64,000 nt of DNA from the NCBI GenBank assembly GCA_013398055.1, contig VZRS01012467.1:202100-266099 (forward strand). The letters run 5' to 3'. The stretch is from Ifrita kowaldi. Its lineage: Eukaryota > Chordata > Aves > Passeriformes > Cinclosomatidae. The notes beneath the pieces were generated by a model. That model was not told where the DNA came from and searched no databases. It was given only the letters and a program-made list of their open reading frames with translations. Positions 13,501-28,000 of this stretch are shown here, piece by piece. Positions within the stretch are counted from its first letter, which is position 1; each line of letters opens with the position of its first letter. Made by a program: the position numbers and the translations under genes.

Positions 13501-16500
13501 TGCACATTTTAAGACACAGTTAAATGGACAAAACTGATACAGGATGAAAAAATGAAAATGAATGATGAAATAACCAGATATACCCTATCAATAGTTCCCA
13601 CCAAGTGAAAGGTCTGTAAAAGCCAACTCGCTTTCTGAGAAGCTCAGCCAAAAGGTGTATAGCTGTAAGAAGTCACCTGCAAATTGTTGGTTTTTGGTTT
13701 GGTTTGGTTTTGCCATCTACTGTAGTGAGAAGATCCAGGCAGGGTGAATATAAGCCACACAGCCTTTTACTGGCCACTGCTGCCAGGTAGCACAACTTTA
13801 CCTAGTGCTCAGCAGACATCCCTTTTCCACTCAGGAGGCTCTGGGTTCCCTTCCATGAAGCACTGCATGTACCACAGGTTCTCCACAACAAAAACTCTTG
13901 CTGTTTTCCCCTCCCAGATTCCCACTTATACATTTCTACCACTTTTCCTTGCGCTGGTGACAGTGCTCATTATCAATCCCAAGTAATGCAAAAAGGTGGA
14001 ACAGCAGAAATAATTTACTTTAGTTTTCCCATTTTTTTGGGGATAATCTTTTAACTAGTTGAGCTCGCCAAACCAGCTCCCCAAGAGGATGAATGCCAAA
14101 GCAAGGGAAGAGTAGGACTGGGACCAGCAGCTCCGTATTTCAGCAGCATTTACATCAACTGAGCTACGCAACAAAATGAGACCAAATGAATGTGTGATAA
14201 GGTAACTATGAGATAAGCTAATATATAATATTTGGCAACATAATTTCATTGCTGAAAAAAAAATTTGTTTCAGGAACTTGGATTGCACCTTCCTATGAAC
14301 TATATTCATAAATCTTCAAGCTTGACAGACCATTAAGCACAAGTATAAGGATAATTTCATTAACATAGAGCCAGCTGACTGAAAAATGTCATGTTAAAAC
14401 AAAACCAAGAAAATTCCCACAAATCACAGCAGCACCCCAGCATCCCTTCCCCACCCTCTACTCAGGAAGGTTATGATCTATTTCCCTAAGCCTGAAGCTG
14501 GATCAGACTGTTTTCCTTCCATCCTAGTGAGCTGTGAAAATTAATTCAACAGGTTTTGGGGGTAAATATGTGTTGTTTCAGGTTTTTTCCTTTCTTGTTT
14601 CTTTTTTGATAAATATGACCCAGCAGTGATGTTTTCTATCAGCTCCTTTTCAAACCAAATCTTTCCAGACAACATCAGTAAACCTCTACTATAGGATACA
14701 GCCAACAAAACTTAATGGTACATATTTCCCAAATGATTTAGCTTTTACCTGTTGTTGATCTGTTCCTTTTTTGCTGTGATTCTGGATATAATCAACTAAG
14801 CCATGAACCACAGTCCTCACAGCAACTAGCCCATTTTCCAGTTGTTCCCATGTTGGAGGAGGAGCATCTGTTGCATGGACACCAAACACAGAATATAAAA
14901 AGAAAAATCAGAAGCATTTTCCAAAACCAGGTACAACCTCTCCCCATCAGTATCACAAAACCTGACTAGGCAATTTATAAAAAAAGTTTTATCAGTAGAT
15001 AAAAAGCATTCAGCACCTTAATTCTGGGACATTCAGCTCTTACAGAACAGAGGTATCTACAAACTTAAGACTGAACTGAAGAAAATACCAAATGAACCAG
15101 TAAGACTATTATTAGCATGTCAAATTATTTCCTTTTACAAGAACTTTCACATCTCAGAACTCCAGAGTAAAGGCATTGTACAAACTCTTCTCACAATGAA
15201 AAACATCAGGTTCAAAATCCCTCTTTGCATTCAGACTCCTGGAGGTAAAACCATTCTGTATGAATACGGTCATCACTGGCCTGATTACACAGGCACAGAC
15301 ACAGAACAACAACAGAAATTAATGCTTCTCATGTGGAAAAAACATCAAAAGGCAAATCTATGAATCAGACCACCATCTAAAACACTGTGAATAGACTGTA
15401 CCGTCTCAATTCTATAGGAGCACCTTTTCTTTTTAGCCAATTTACTTTTCTAAGTTTTTGAATCTGTTCCAGCAGCTGACACTCCCACTGTGTGCCTGCA
15501 CACTCTGCTGCAAAGCACAGTACCTCAAAGTGCCTTTCAAGATCTTTAGCAGAATTAATTGCATTGTATTCCACTCATAGGGACTAAATTCTTCCAGAAG
15601 TACTTCAACATGCTTCCCTGCTGTTCTTTAGGCAACTCAACAGTACAGAAAAAAACCACACAGATCAGACTTGGCTAGTGAAACCAAGGGAGGCTATTAG
15701 TGATGCCACTTTCCATATCAGTTTTTTGCTAACAAATTTGCAGTATACAGGTTTGTCCGCAGTTTGTTCCAATACGAAAAATTTGGGAAGAAAGCACTGC
15801 ATTTCCTTTAGCTGTAAAACATAGCTGGTCCTCATTGGAAAGGAAGTTTAACTTCTGTTTGTTTAAACAAATATAAAGTACAACTTTTCATCTCCTGAAG
15901 TTGTAGTTTGTATCTTTTTACTATTTTGATATATAATACTGATTTTACAAATTTGAGCACGTATAAAATAAAACTTTAGCCACAGGACTTTGTTCTGTCC
16001 CTTTCCTTCCCCGTCAGGTGGTCCATCCTCGCAGCACTGCTGACTGTTTCAACAATTTCTATCTTTCTCTCCTCTGTCAACAGCTTAGGTTTTATTTCCC
16101 AGTTAAATTCTTTCCAACTATCTTCCACTTCCCAGACTCTTTCCTACCTTTGCAGAATTACATATGAACAAGAAATATACGAAATTCCATAGGGTAACAA
16201 ACCATTCTAGTCTAGACTGACTTTTGCCCAGCTTCTCTCTACTCAGTCTATCAAAATTCTACTTTGGAATCCAAAACTCTTAAGTTGATGAGTCAGGAGG
16301 ATGTTTCCTTACACTTGATGATCAGCTTTCAATCCTTGAACAGTGTTAAGCTCATCCTGCTAAACTTTTCTTAAAGATTTTCTTAAAAGCATCCAGATTT
16401 ACCTGGACTGGGATCAATATTTGCCAGGAGTTCTAGGTGAGGTCGAAGACGATTCAGGTTAGCTGGATCTCCAGTCCTCTGAAGAGCAATAGTTAATTCC

Positions 16501-19500
16501 TGAACACTCTGTGCAAATGAGGCTGGGGTCTGCAACTTAAAAAAATTATCATAATAAACTTTCTGCAGGCATAGTAATCCTCATGGTTTCTGAAGGCTGC
16601 TCCACAAACTCACAAGAATTGTCTCCCAAAACTGGAGATTAACGTCTTTCACAGAAGCCCATTCCAATGAACCCTTTCTATTAAGAATGCATAGTTCTTT
16701 GACACTGCATTAAATTACACCTCTAAATAGACAAAATAAGGGCTGGTATTATTGCTAGCAATAAAACCTATTTCTTTTGTGTTGTGCTGCCACCCAGGAA
16801 AAAAAATGGGCCATATTAGAAACCATTTAATTTAGATTTCTGGAGAGTCTAGTATCTCCAATCCCCAAACCAACAGGTTTGCACTCTGCTTTAAACAGAG
16901 TACAGCAAGCAGAAAATAAAGAACAAGCTGGTTGAAGGAAAAGATAGTTAGCAACATTCCATCTCCTAACATCACACAATTCCAGTATTTAAAACCCTTA
17001 ATTCCACCTAGGTCCTTCAGGAGATGTTTGGCAGGACACTTGAAAAGATGGGCAAAGGCATAAAAACACAGCAGACCCATCTTGAAGCTAATCCTTTTGC
17101 ACAGCAGACAAAGCAGTTGTTTTACAGCTTTTGTAGCCATTCAACAAGGTTCAGTTCTTCCCACCTGATTTAGGCACTTACAAATGAGTCCCCTAATCTA
17201 AAAGTCGATTTATCCTATGTTGCTTCTGAATGCAGAGTGATCTGGGCATTTCCAGAGTTTAAGTATTTTATTTAGGAAATGTGCTTTCACCTCTCTGTCT
17301 TACTTCAGATATAGACTAGGGGACTCATTTTTTTTCCAACTTATGCCCTAACTTCCTGCCCGGAAACATGGACCATTAGCCTCTGTCACTACACTGGCAC
17401 TTATCAGCTGTTCATAAGGGTCACATCCCAATTGTTTAGCTAAACTTTGTGGGTTTCCATCTGCAGAAAGATGTAAAGTAGCAAGAAATGTCAGGATGGT
17501 AGAGGGAGCAAGATTCATTAGGTTACAAATATATATTCTAATTATTTAGAGCATAATGGGTTTTGAAATAACAGGACAAATGATTAATGGGCAAGTCCAC
17601 ATGGACACAGTTTCTAAGTTCAATGTTACAAACATTTAAACCTACTACAGTTGCAAACAAGATGGACTGGGCTGATTTTAGGTGGCTTTACCTTGTCGAT
17701 GATACTCTGCATGTGGGATTTGTGAGACTGGTCTCCATATAATAGCGAGGACCACTGGTCTGGTGCAATGCGCAAACCTGCTTCCATAGCTATTTGAACT
17801 ATCTGGGAATCATGTTCCCTCCTCAGAGCTTCGTAAGTCCGAAATTCCTCCTTCAGTTGCATCAGGGAGGAATCCTCATCTCGCTTGGTCACCTAGTAAG
17901 GAGAAATGAGCCAATTACAATTAAGCAGGATAAACCCAAGATTACATGAAGTCCGAGGCAAGTGATGTCTTCAGTCAGCAACTAAGTCCTTCTCCCAAAC
18001 TAAAATCAACTATGACACTACTCATTGAACACCAGTTCCTACATAAAGTAATACACACTTCATAGAGTGAAACCACTATAAAATGGATACAAAACATTAT
18101 TTACTTGGACTCTGACTCACATATTGGTCGAAGTGTCATACTTCCTAAATGACTTTACAGCATCTACACCTTCAATCAAGATATTTTGTTTGCATTGCAG
18201 AACTTTGCTTGAGGGTACAATTAGCAAAAACAAAGCATTTTTCTACTGATTTAGCAAAAGTGAATGACATTTGAGTTGAGCATCCAGTAACAGATATTAA
18301 ATACCGTAAAGTGCATTAAGCTGTTTAAGTTTTCTTCATACAGCTGACAGTCAGAAGTCTTCTATTTCTTTGATTCTAACAACACCACAACTGAATTAAC
18401 AGAATTAGGAATTTTTCAGCTTTAAGCCACTTCTAAGAAGGTAAGTCTGCTGCCTTACATACAGGTTTTGTAACTGTGCCTCTGTGAAACTGTACAGAGG
18501 CAAAACCTAACTTTACAGCTTCACGTAGCTGATTCAGCCTACACTGCCATCACAGCTGAACAACAAAGAACTCTCCAAATTCACGGGGGACTTAATGAGC
18601 AATACCTTCTCTAACTACACATATTTTCAGGCACATTTAATGTTACAGGACAATGAAAATTGAAAGTGAAAACCAATGGTTTTCATAGCATTATGAAACC
18701 TCCAGGCAGAATCTTCTTCATACCTTGAAGCACGAGGCTCTGTAAAGGAGCTGGACAACATGCCCAATGCTAGTTTTGGAAGCCTGAGGGAATCGCGGCT
18801 CCAGTCTCTGCACCACAAAGAGAACCAAGACCTTTCGTGACAGAGCAGATCCATCTTCCAAAGCCAGCAGAACCAGCTTTAAAGCCTCCTCTTGCATTGC
18901 TGAGAGTCAGGGGAAATGCAAAAAGAGACAAAGGATGAGAGAAGCCCAACCAAAATTTTTGCAGTTTCTTGTTCACCTACAATTGGGATAACAGCTAAAA
19001 ACTCCCACCAACAGACACACAAACCCACAGAGAAAAAAGGGAGCTGAGCAAAAAGGGAGGGCAAAGAGAAAAGGAACCCTTCCAAATTCCCAGACTGTGA
19101 CTCGGAAACACGACTTTTTACCTTTAATATTATTATCATTATTATGATTTTTTTTATTATATCATTATTATCATTATTACTACTACTACATCATCTATTT
19201 TGCGTATCATCTGATAAAAAGATTCCTTTGTTCCTGTCTGTACATCTCTTGATCATTAATATGAGTTTTCAAAGTGCATTGCCTATGCCCCACACTTATC
19301 CCAGAAGAAAAAGCTGACAGGCTAAGGAAGAGCAAGGTTCATTCCCATGCAAGTAAAAAAAAAACCACTGAGTGCCTACACCAATCAACCAGACTGCAGC
19401 ACCACTATTTTGCTATGTAACCAATCCCTCTCCTTCCTGAAGTGGTATGAAAGTTAGTATCTCAAAGTAAGTCTTCATCTGTTTCAGTCAGGAAAAGCTT

Positions 19501-22021
19501 CACTATTTTTTCTTTAAGAAATTGGCTTCATATTTCAAGACTCAACAAGCAAAGTCTGTATTTTCAATAATGAGACTTTTTTTTTAAAGCAACATTGATT
19601 TCTTTCTAGTATTTTAAGCAAAGGAATTTAATTTATAAATACACAACTTCTTAAAAATGTGCACATGTAACTAACAAATCTATCCCCACAACTGCTTTGT
19701 ATATTTATTGCCCTAGAGAAGGAAAAGAAGCCATGCCAATCACTTCCAGTAATCTTATTTTTTCTAGAAAGGTCTTCAAGGAATAGCAAGTGAGAAGCAA
19801 CATGTCATTTATCTTATGACAAGAACAGAAGGACACCTATCCTGAATTTCACAGAAGACTTGAAAAAGCATTAAAAATATGAGAAAACCCAACAGCAGCA
19901 GCCAAACAGACACATAATTAATTCTGAAGACTACTATTAAGAAATTAAGCTGCTGCTTAATAAAATCGCTTAGGCAATTGGACAGCCATTTATCAATGGC
20001 TCAGTTCTGAATTGCTTCTAGTACAGCTGTGATACTGCGATGTCACCTACCTGGCCCAAGGAACTGGCATCCTCTGGCTCTCACTGCAGCCCAGAGGTTG
20101 GAGGAGAGCTGCTGAGGGTTTTGATGCTGGAGAATGAGCTCTGTGACTGTTCTTTCACCCAATGACCGTGCTGCACGCATGGCTCTGATCCGCCCTTCCT
20201 CCTCCACCAGCTGGCAATGGACTAATGTCACAAGTTTCCTCTGCATGGGACGACTCAGCACACTCTGAGTAGTACTGTTAAGACCGACACCTTCAAAACA
20301 AAATGAAACAGAATAATAAGCTACCTTATATTCCTCTTCTAGTGCCAGCCTTCAGTGACTGTACTGGACAAGTGCAAACCTAGTTCTCCTGGTGTCCATT
20401 TCGTCAAAGGGAATACTAGTCAAGGCATATCAGAAGTTCACTTCTGCCAGTTTATTTCACTTGGCAATAAAAACAGTTTTCTGGGAGTCAGCCTCCCCAC
20501 AGGCTTAAGTCTTGTGATTGACTGATCTGGCTTTTTAAGAAGACGGAACCTCTAATGAATCCTTTTCCCGTGTTGGTAGTTTGCCCCACACCCTCCCGTA
20601 CAGATTCCCAGTTCATCACGGACTTCAGGGATCACTTGGGCATTTGTTTATTTTCGTAACACATTTAGTTTCTTGCCTCTATGCAGTACCTTCACTGTTT
20701 TGGTCTAGAGCTTACATGAGTCCTGAACTACTTGGGTGACGTTTAATTATGTGCCAAAACTCTGAATCATAAATATGCTGAGAGCCACTTAATTCAGGTT
20801 AAAGGAACGAGTGACTCACTAGACATACAGCTGCCATGCTGCGTTTGCTCTACAGCCAGAGCTTGTTCACTGGGCCACCACTTCCCAGAGTGATACTGGT
20901 GTCACACTGCACTGGTCACAAAAGATTCAGACAGCTTCTCAAAAAAATTCGTTTTTGAAAACCTGATGCCCATGATGCTCAACTTCACCACCTGGGCTGA
21001 CAGACCGTCCAAATCCAGCACACGTAATATATATATAAAATCCATACTCTTCAACACAGTGCAGGTTTGCTAACATGGAACTACCCAGATTGACCCAGCT
21101 CTTGTATATGACCTTGTATAAACAAAGTATTACTTAAAATTTTCCTTATCTATCTTATATGCAGTAACTTGCTCATATCAGTTTATTCATCTTCTACATA
21201 ACAGCTGCATTACTACAGTTATCACAAAGCAGAACTGAAAAAAAAAAAAAGGGCAAAATTATCTATTTTTACTTACTCTGCAAAGATCAAATCAAAGTTT
21301 GTCTCAACTCACTACACCATGGCCAAACACCTCAGCCTTTCCTCTGAATTATTTTTGACATCTTCCAATACTACAACCCCCTCCCCTCCATGAAAACATA
21401 ACCTTAATGTTTAAGAAATCTGTTTCAATCTGTTTCTAAACTAGGTTTATATCCATTTTTCAAACATACTAACTATAATTTGGATAGTTTGTTTTGCATC
21501 TTATTTGGTTTTTTGCTTTAATTTTCCAAGGAAGCAATGCAGGAACTACCTCTTGCACTGCTGAGTGGTTTGAGGTACAACGCCAATTCTTCCACACATT
21601 TCTTGCCCTCCTCATAATGCTTGGTATCTTCAGCTCCACTGCATAAAGTAATCGGCTGTTGCTCAGGAACCTGAAGAGACATGACATGTACATCTACTAT
21701 GAATATGCATAAATAAGGGGCAACCATGCTTATAAACACTTATTACTATAATGCATTTCCTGGGGTTTTTTCCCCCTTCTGTGATTTTTCTATATTAGTA
21801 CGCATTTTTTCAGCTTATTTACTGAACAAATAGCATAAAAAACCCCAGTGAAAATGAAAACCAGAAGACAGAATTTATGTTTAGTAGACTTCTTTTATTT
21901 AGTGGCCGAAAGGAGCTAGAAGCAGAAGGCTTAACATGGCACTTCCTATAACTATAAAACTTTGGCTAAAACAGAACACATTGAAACATCCCCAAAGCTG
22001 ACTGGCCAAGAAGCTCAGGGG

Positions 22022-22053
<32 letters not shown>

Positions 22054-25000
22054 GAACTCTGGTCTACTGGTAAGTACAAATTTGTATCTAGGGCCTCACA
22101 GCTCTACAATCATCCAGGGATAAGAGACTGCAGCTACTTAAGATTACTGGAAGAAAGACTTAGCAGCATATGCACTAAGACACCCTTGGAACATATTCTG
22201 ACTAAACCCAGTCACAAAGCATCATGACCAAGTTATCCTATGTAGTGCATATGAACACACCCTGTGAGTATTTATCTGATGATAAAGGCCAATTACATTC
22301 TTGTGGTTTTTCTGTTTTGTGTTGGTTTTTTTGTCAGGTGACATTTATTTCTTTTTCCAGACATTCACCAGAAATCAGGATTTTTCCAAGGGATTTGGAC
22401 AACCCCACCTACAAGTCATAATTTTGTTTCTACTGTTCTCTTTGTAAATTCTTAAAGCTTTCATCAAATTTGGGAGTGCAGTATAGCACTGTACTAACAC
22501 TTCTTGACATCACTGTTCTGCATTCAACCCAAGATGACAGTACAGAGAATTGGAATTCCTCAGAAGACTAAACCCAAGCACTTTTTGCATATGCTGTCAA
22601 AATGCACATAGATCTCAGACTTCTATTTCCAAGTCAATCCCCATTCCAGTGGCAATAACAGCACACTAATCCCACATAGCTGCTTGCAGGGACCAACCCA
22701 AGCCTTCAATCTAAAAGCAAAAGCCTTTAATGCTTCAGTTAAATACAGCTATAAACCTGCTCACCTTCATGTGTAATCCAGCCATGGCAAGAGCAGCATT
22801 ATGACAGGAGCATCAAATAAAAGCAGAAAATATATATAAAAAACACACACACACACGTATATAGTTGCCATCACCAATGTGACCAGCTTTCCTATCAATT
22901 TTAATAGAAAGCAATGCTTCAGCCATATGATCACGCTACTCCTTAGGCAACAGTCTCACAATGCTAAGTTTCTCATTTGACACACAGAGCAAAATAGAAA
23001 GTTATTATCTTGCTTTTCCAGCAGGCAACAAAGAAAAATCTCAGAGTGCAACATATCAGCTTCAATTAACAGTTAGTATCATCCTAAAACTAATATAAAC
23101 AAGGCAGAGGCTGTGTCTGATCTAGGCTTTCATTCCTACTAAAGAGACAAACAAACCCAAGTTCAATCACACGGAGACAACAAGGTTAGCCTAGCCTCGA
23201 TACTTTTCACTGACAGAAGTTAACTTGTGATATACTGTGGGGTTTGGTTTTAATTTTGGGCCAGCATTTGTTCAGGGTATTTTGGGTTTTGGGTTTGAGG
23301 GGTTTTTGTGTCTGTAAGCAAGAACACTTCCAGCAAAAGGAGATTTTGCAACTCTGTCAGAATGATCAGCAGTAAACTGTCACAACAGCCTTATCTCAAC
23401 TGGTTTCTTGGGATTTGGGAAACAATTATTAACTCCTGCAATATTTGCCTGCACCTTAACAGAATATTCCACACCACCTTTTCAAAGGCATTGCCATTTT
23501 AGCAGTCTGCTCTTGCCAGGGAAGTCACACAGCAGAAACGGCTTATTGAGCAAATGACACATCTCAAGCATATGTGCCCAGACGCTGCACCATCTCTGCC
23601 CTATTTACTTCTGTCATGTATTTTATGCAAATTCCTACTTGCTCCTGCCAGCATTCCATCTGGCACCGGTGACAACCCAAAATACAACAACAGCAACCCC
23701 CAGCAGACAAAGGGGGCTCAGAACAGATGTGGGACAGGAAGCCATGTTCAGCCCTGGATTTCAACCCTGAATTGAAGTGGGTTTAGTACACATTCAGAGC
23801 AGTGGTTTGGAATGCCAGACACAGCACAACTCCACCAGCGAGACACAAGGACTGTCTAGGCAACTAACAAAAAGCTTCCCCTTCCCCCAGGGAAAAGCTG
23901 GCAGAGAAAAACTTCCAAGAGCTAATCAAGCTATTCAAACACTATCTGCATATCGTTCCCATTCCTTCTCTTTTCAAGGGAAGCTTCAATGTAAAAATCT
24001 AAATGCTTTGTACAACTGTACTGTTTGCAAAATGAGCCCAACAGAGATTAAACTTTCATCGTAAGCTGGAGTAAGTGTAGTACTGAAGAGTAAAACAGTA
24101 TATTTTCTCTATGGTTTCAGGAGTGTTCAGGAGAAGAGAATTTATTTCTCACACACACACACTTCACTCATACAGTGCACCTCACAATAAAATCTGCAAG
24201 TCATTTTCCTTTTGCTGGTTCTATTATATGTACTTCCAAGACCTATTTTAATATTTTAGGGTTAGAATGATTATAAGAACAGCATCTACCAAGAGAAAAA
24301 TCATAAAGCCATAATTCATAAAAGTGACAGGAAATGTGCATTTTGACTTTGGCTCAATCATGAAATTGCTGAGGGGCAACTGTGAAATAATTGAACTCCA
24401 AAGCATTTTCACTCCTCCTTCCCAAAATATCCTTTTAATAGCATGCATGACCCTATGGCCACTGCTGTTTACAATGCCTCTTGGGAGCCTCAGAATAGAT
24501 GCCCCACAGAGTGAGCTCACTATTTTCACCCTCATTCCATATTCCATTCTCTCAGACACCACACCCTTATGACAGTTTCCACTGTAAATATATTTGCATC
24601 ATGTAATCAACACCTCCCAAAGGGGATGAGAGCAAGACAGAAAAATGATCTCAGATGTTTAATTGCGTTAAATCTGTGATGGTTTTGCATGCATCTGCTT
24701 TGGCAATGACTGCCAAGTATCCTGGCAGTGGAATGTTACCCATCAGCATGGCTTGCGGCTGTGGGAAGAGACAGGTTATGACAGCATAAGGAAGGGGACT
24801 GGAAAAGAATGCTAAAGCATTATCTCATACCAGGCAGTGATTTTGAAGTGGTGATTTAAGTGTAATTTGATGAAGGAAGTCAGCTTGAGTTGTCAGTAAT
24901 TACCAATAGATGTCTAATTGCACAGAACGAGAACATGTTAAACAGAACAAACCCTTTTTGTATGGTTTAAAAACTGTTTCTAGCAGTATTTCCCTCCCCC

Positions 25001-28000
25001 TCCCTGCAAATGAATGATCTGCTTCCTGCCAAAAGAAACCAAGCAAAACCCAAAGCCTACCATCTTCATTCCTCAAAAGTTTACATTAAAGACAACTTTT
25101 TCACAGATAATTCCTCTTTGTGGTACTTCATTTCACCAAAAGTTACAATGAAAGATTATCAAACATGCCTCTAATAGCTCTGCACTTGCAATGTTCCCCT
25201 TCTGAAAGGGCTGTGAGTTAAGATCACTCCACCCAGTCTCTCACCACGCACAATTCCAATGCCTAATGTCTAGAACTGTATTTATCATGTCCACCAGGAG
25301 ACTATGCCAAAATTAAAGCACCACGGGCATTTCAGCCATTCTACGTCACCTGTTTGGAATGAGCATGCTGCTGTATTGTGAGTTAAAAAAACAGGAGGGA
25401 AGAGCTTAGACAACAGATCCATGATTAGGTACCTTCAAAACACTGGCCAGGTGAACACTTAAAATAGTTACATATAGTGAGTCATATGTGGATGCTTGAT
25501 TAGCTAAAACTCAAAACCTTATTCCTACAGAAACAAACTTAAAGGATTCCTTTACCCAGGCAGTCTAAGAAACAAGGTATCCTATGAATGCCTTGTTGAT
25601 TTGTGTCCAAGGCCATCCGGTCGCCCTTCCATCACAACTCCTGCTTACGCACTCAGCTATGTCCAGCTTTCCCAGGAGTAATAATTCTCGTCTTCCACTT
25701 ATGATCCCTTTTTCCCCCCTCATCTTATGCAGCCAAACTTATCTAGACGTGGTCTGAGCAACCTAACCAGAGAGGCTGTGGCTATCCCACCCCTGCAAGT
25801 GTCTAAGGCCAGGTTGGATAGGGCTCGGAGCAATCTGGTCTAGTGGAAGGTGTCCCTGCCCACAGCACAGGGCTGGAATGAGATGGCTTTTAAAGTCCCT
25901 CCCAACCCAAGCCATTCTGTGATTCTATGACCACTGCCTTCCAGAACAGCCCCTGTAACCAGTGTTGATGTGTACTATGCTACAGGGGAGCAGGCAGAAA
26001 TCTGAGTCTGTAACAGGTAATTTTCACACCAAGGGTGTGATAACCCGGGCAATGGGTTTCATTTTCAGAAAGAGGCGGGGAGAGGGAAAACCGAGAAAGA
26101 GTCTTATTCAAGTAAGAAACCAACTCTTTTCATCATTAGAGTCACAAAATCTATCCAGAGAGAGAATGCTACTCAGAGAAATATGTTACTGCTTTCCTGG
26201 GTGACTGCGTGACAAATTCAGTATGTTTTTCCCAGAAGTACAATCCTGCTTATTTCACCCGCTGTGCTTGTGCAAAGGCCAAAGTGACTTGCCCTGGAAT
26301 CCTGTCATTGCTGCCAGTCACAGCGGAATAGATTTGTTTCTTTAAACTGCTTGGTCTCCTCCTCCACCTCCAGCAAAAAAGCACTTAACATGTATAAATG
26401 TGTGAATCCTTCAGAAGTCACTCCAAAGGGAAAAGAAAAACTGTTCTTCTCCCTCACAGATAAAAGCTTTAGTTGTGCTTTACTGTATTTTCTTCTAAAA
26501 TGAAACATGTTTCTTTGGAACTTAGCATTTACAAATAAAGTATTATAGGTCGCTGTGGACTCAGGTTACGGTGTACAGAGATTAAGGGACACTAATGACA
26601 CATACATGCTCCTGAAACTAAACCCGGAAGTGGAAAAAACAAAATGGAATTGGTTTCAACTGAAGTTGACACCTACTCATGCTTTGAAAGCTGGATTGCT
26701 GCTCACAGACCATTTTTGCTGAAACTGCAGAAGAGTGCACTCTCTTAGTAGGACAGTTCAAAATCACTAGTTTCTCTAAAGTACCCTTTTTTTTAAAATT
26801 TGTCCTTAAGCAAGCCTTTTTCTGTAAAAATATTTTTTTTTAATGGCCTTACACAGTCTATTGGAAAATAGCAATTGTTTCCCTGTCCTTCACAGCAAAG
26901 TAGTCTATTTATTTTCTAGTAGTCCAGTGTCCGGTAAACACTACCAACAGCTGCCAGGACGGGAAAGGGAAGAGAAAGGAGAGCAAGTTATACCGAACAC
27001 TGATTTCATTCACATGCTTATTGAAATTAGGAGCTGGCAGGAAAGGTCATTCAAACTTTTCTTAAGGGGAAAGTTTGTCAGTAATAAATACCCAGCTAGG
27101 ATCCATGGTTATTGTTGCACGTAACAGAACGCTGGGAGTGGCAAACAAGCAGAAATGAATGGCAAAGAACAGGGGTTGGAACAATGTATCTTTTGGTGGC
27201 ATTTGCAGCTTTAAGGTCATGATGAAACACGGTCCTGTGAATCTTAATGACAAAAAAATTTCAGATAAAAAGGGAGCATAAAATGATGTCATTAGTGCAA
27301 AGTCAGAACCTAAAGCTCAGAGTGCTCTCAAGACAGACACTATACTATAAAACCTTTCTTCATACCTCACACACATGGATAAGAAAACTCCGTGTGGCTA
27401 ACTAGCAAAACCAGAAAAAAATTCTCAGTTACCCATACAGAGGCAGGGTGGGTTTCCATCTCATTCCAGAGAATCTTGTTTTTATAAAAATTTAAATTCT
27501 GGCAGAGGTCAAGTTGAAGTTATCATACAGCTTCTCATAAAGCTTAACAAATGCACACAAAACAACCAAAAAATGCAAGGGGAAAAAAAAGACATTTATC
27601 ACAAATGTGGACATTCAGATGCAACTGGAACTATTCAAGAAACTGCAGAGAGGAAGGAAGAACACATAAGAGAGAAAGAGAATTACAACATTTTTTAATG
27701 ACATCACCCATAGATTTCATACTGCTTAAAAGCTCTTCAAAGATGGCAGCATATCACAGAAATGGGAGTGCATAATCTCACTGCCTCCTCCTGCAGAGCA
27801 GGATGAGTCACTTAGCACAGCCAGAAACACCATTTGATTTTGAGCTTCTGAAATAACCTCTGTGCCATACACCACGAAAGAAAAACAACAAATTAGCCAT
27901 ATTATTTGATAAACTAAGAAGTCGCAAAAGCACATCTGGAGCTGTAAGTCCCAGTGCCTAATAAAAAGCAACGTAAGAGCATCTCTCTTTCCCCCACACC

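Noticed and set aside
21900..22048. Possible retrogene ending in the 27-base A-run
   Set aside because: No coding or recognisable retroposon body precedes the tract, and no target duplication is evident by eye.
24248..24562. 104-codon minus-strand open frame in the long RC3H1 intron
   Set aside because: No domain, no splice sites that fit and a composition typical of AT-rich non-coding DNA.
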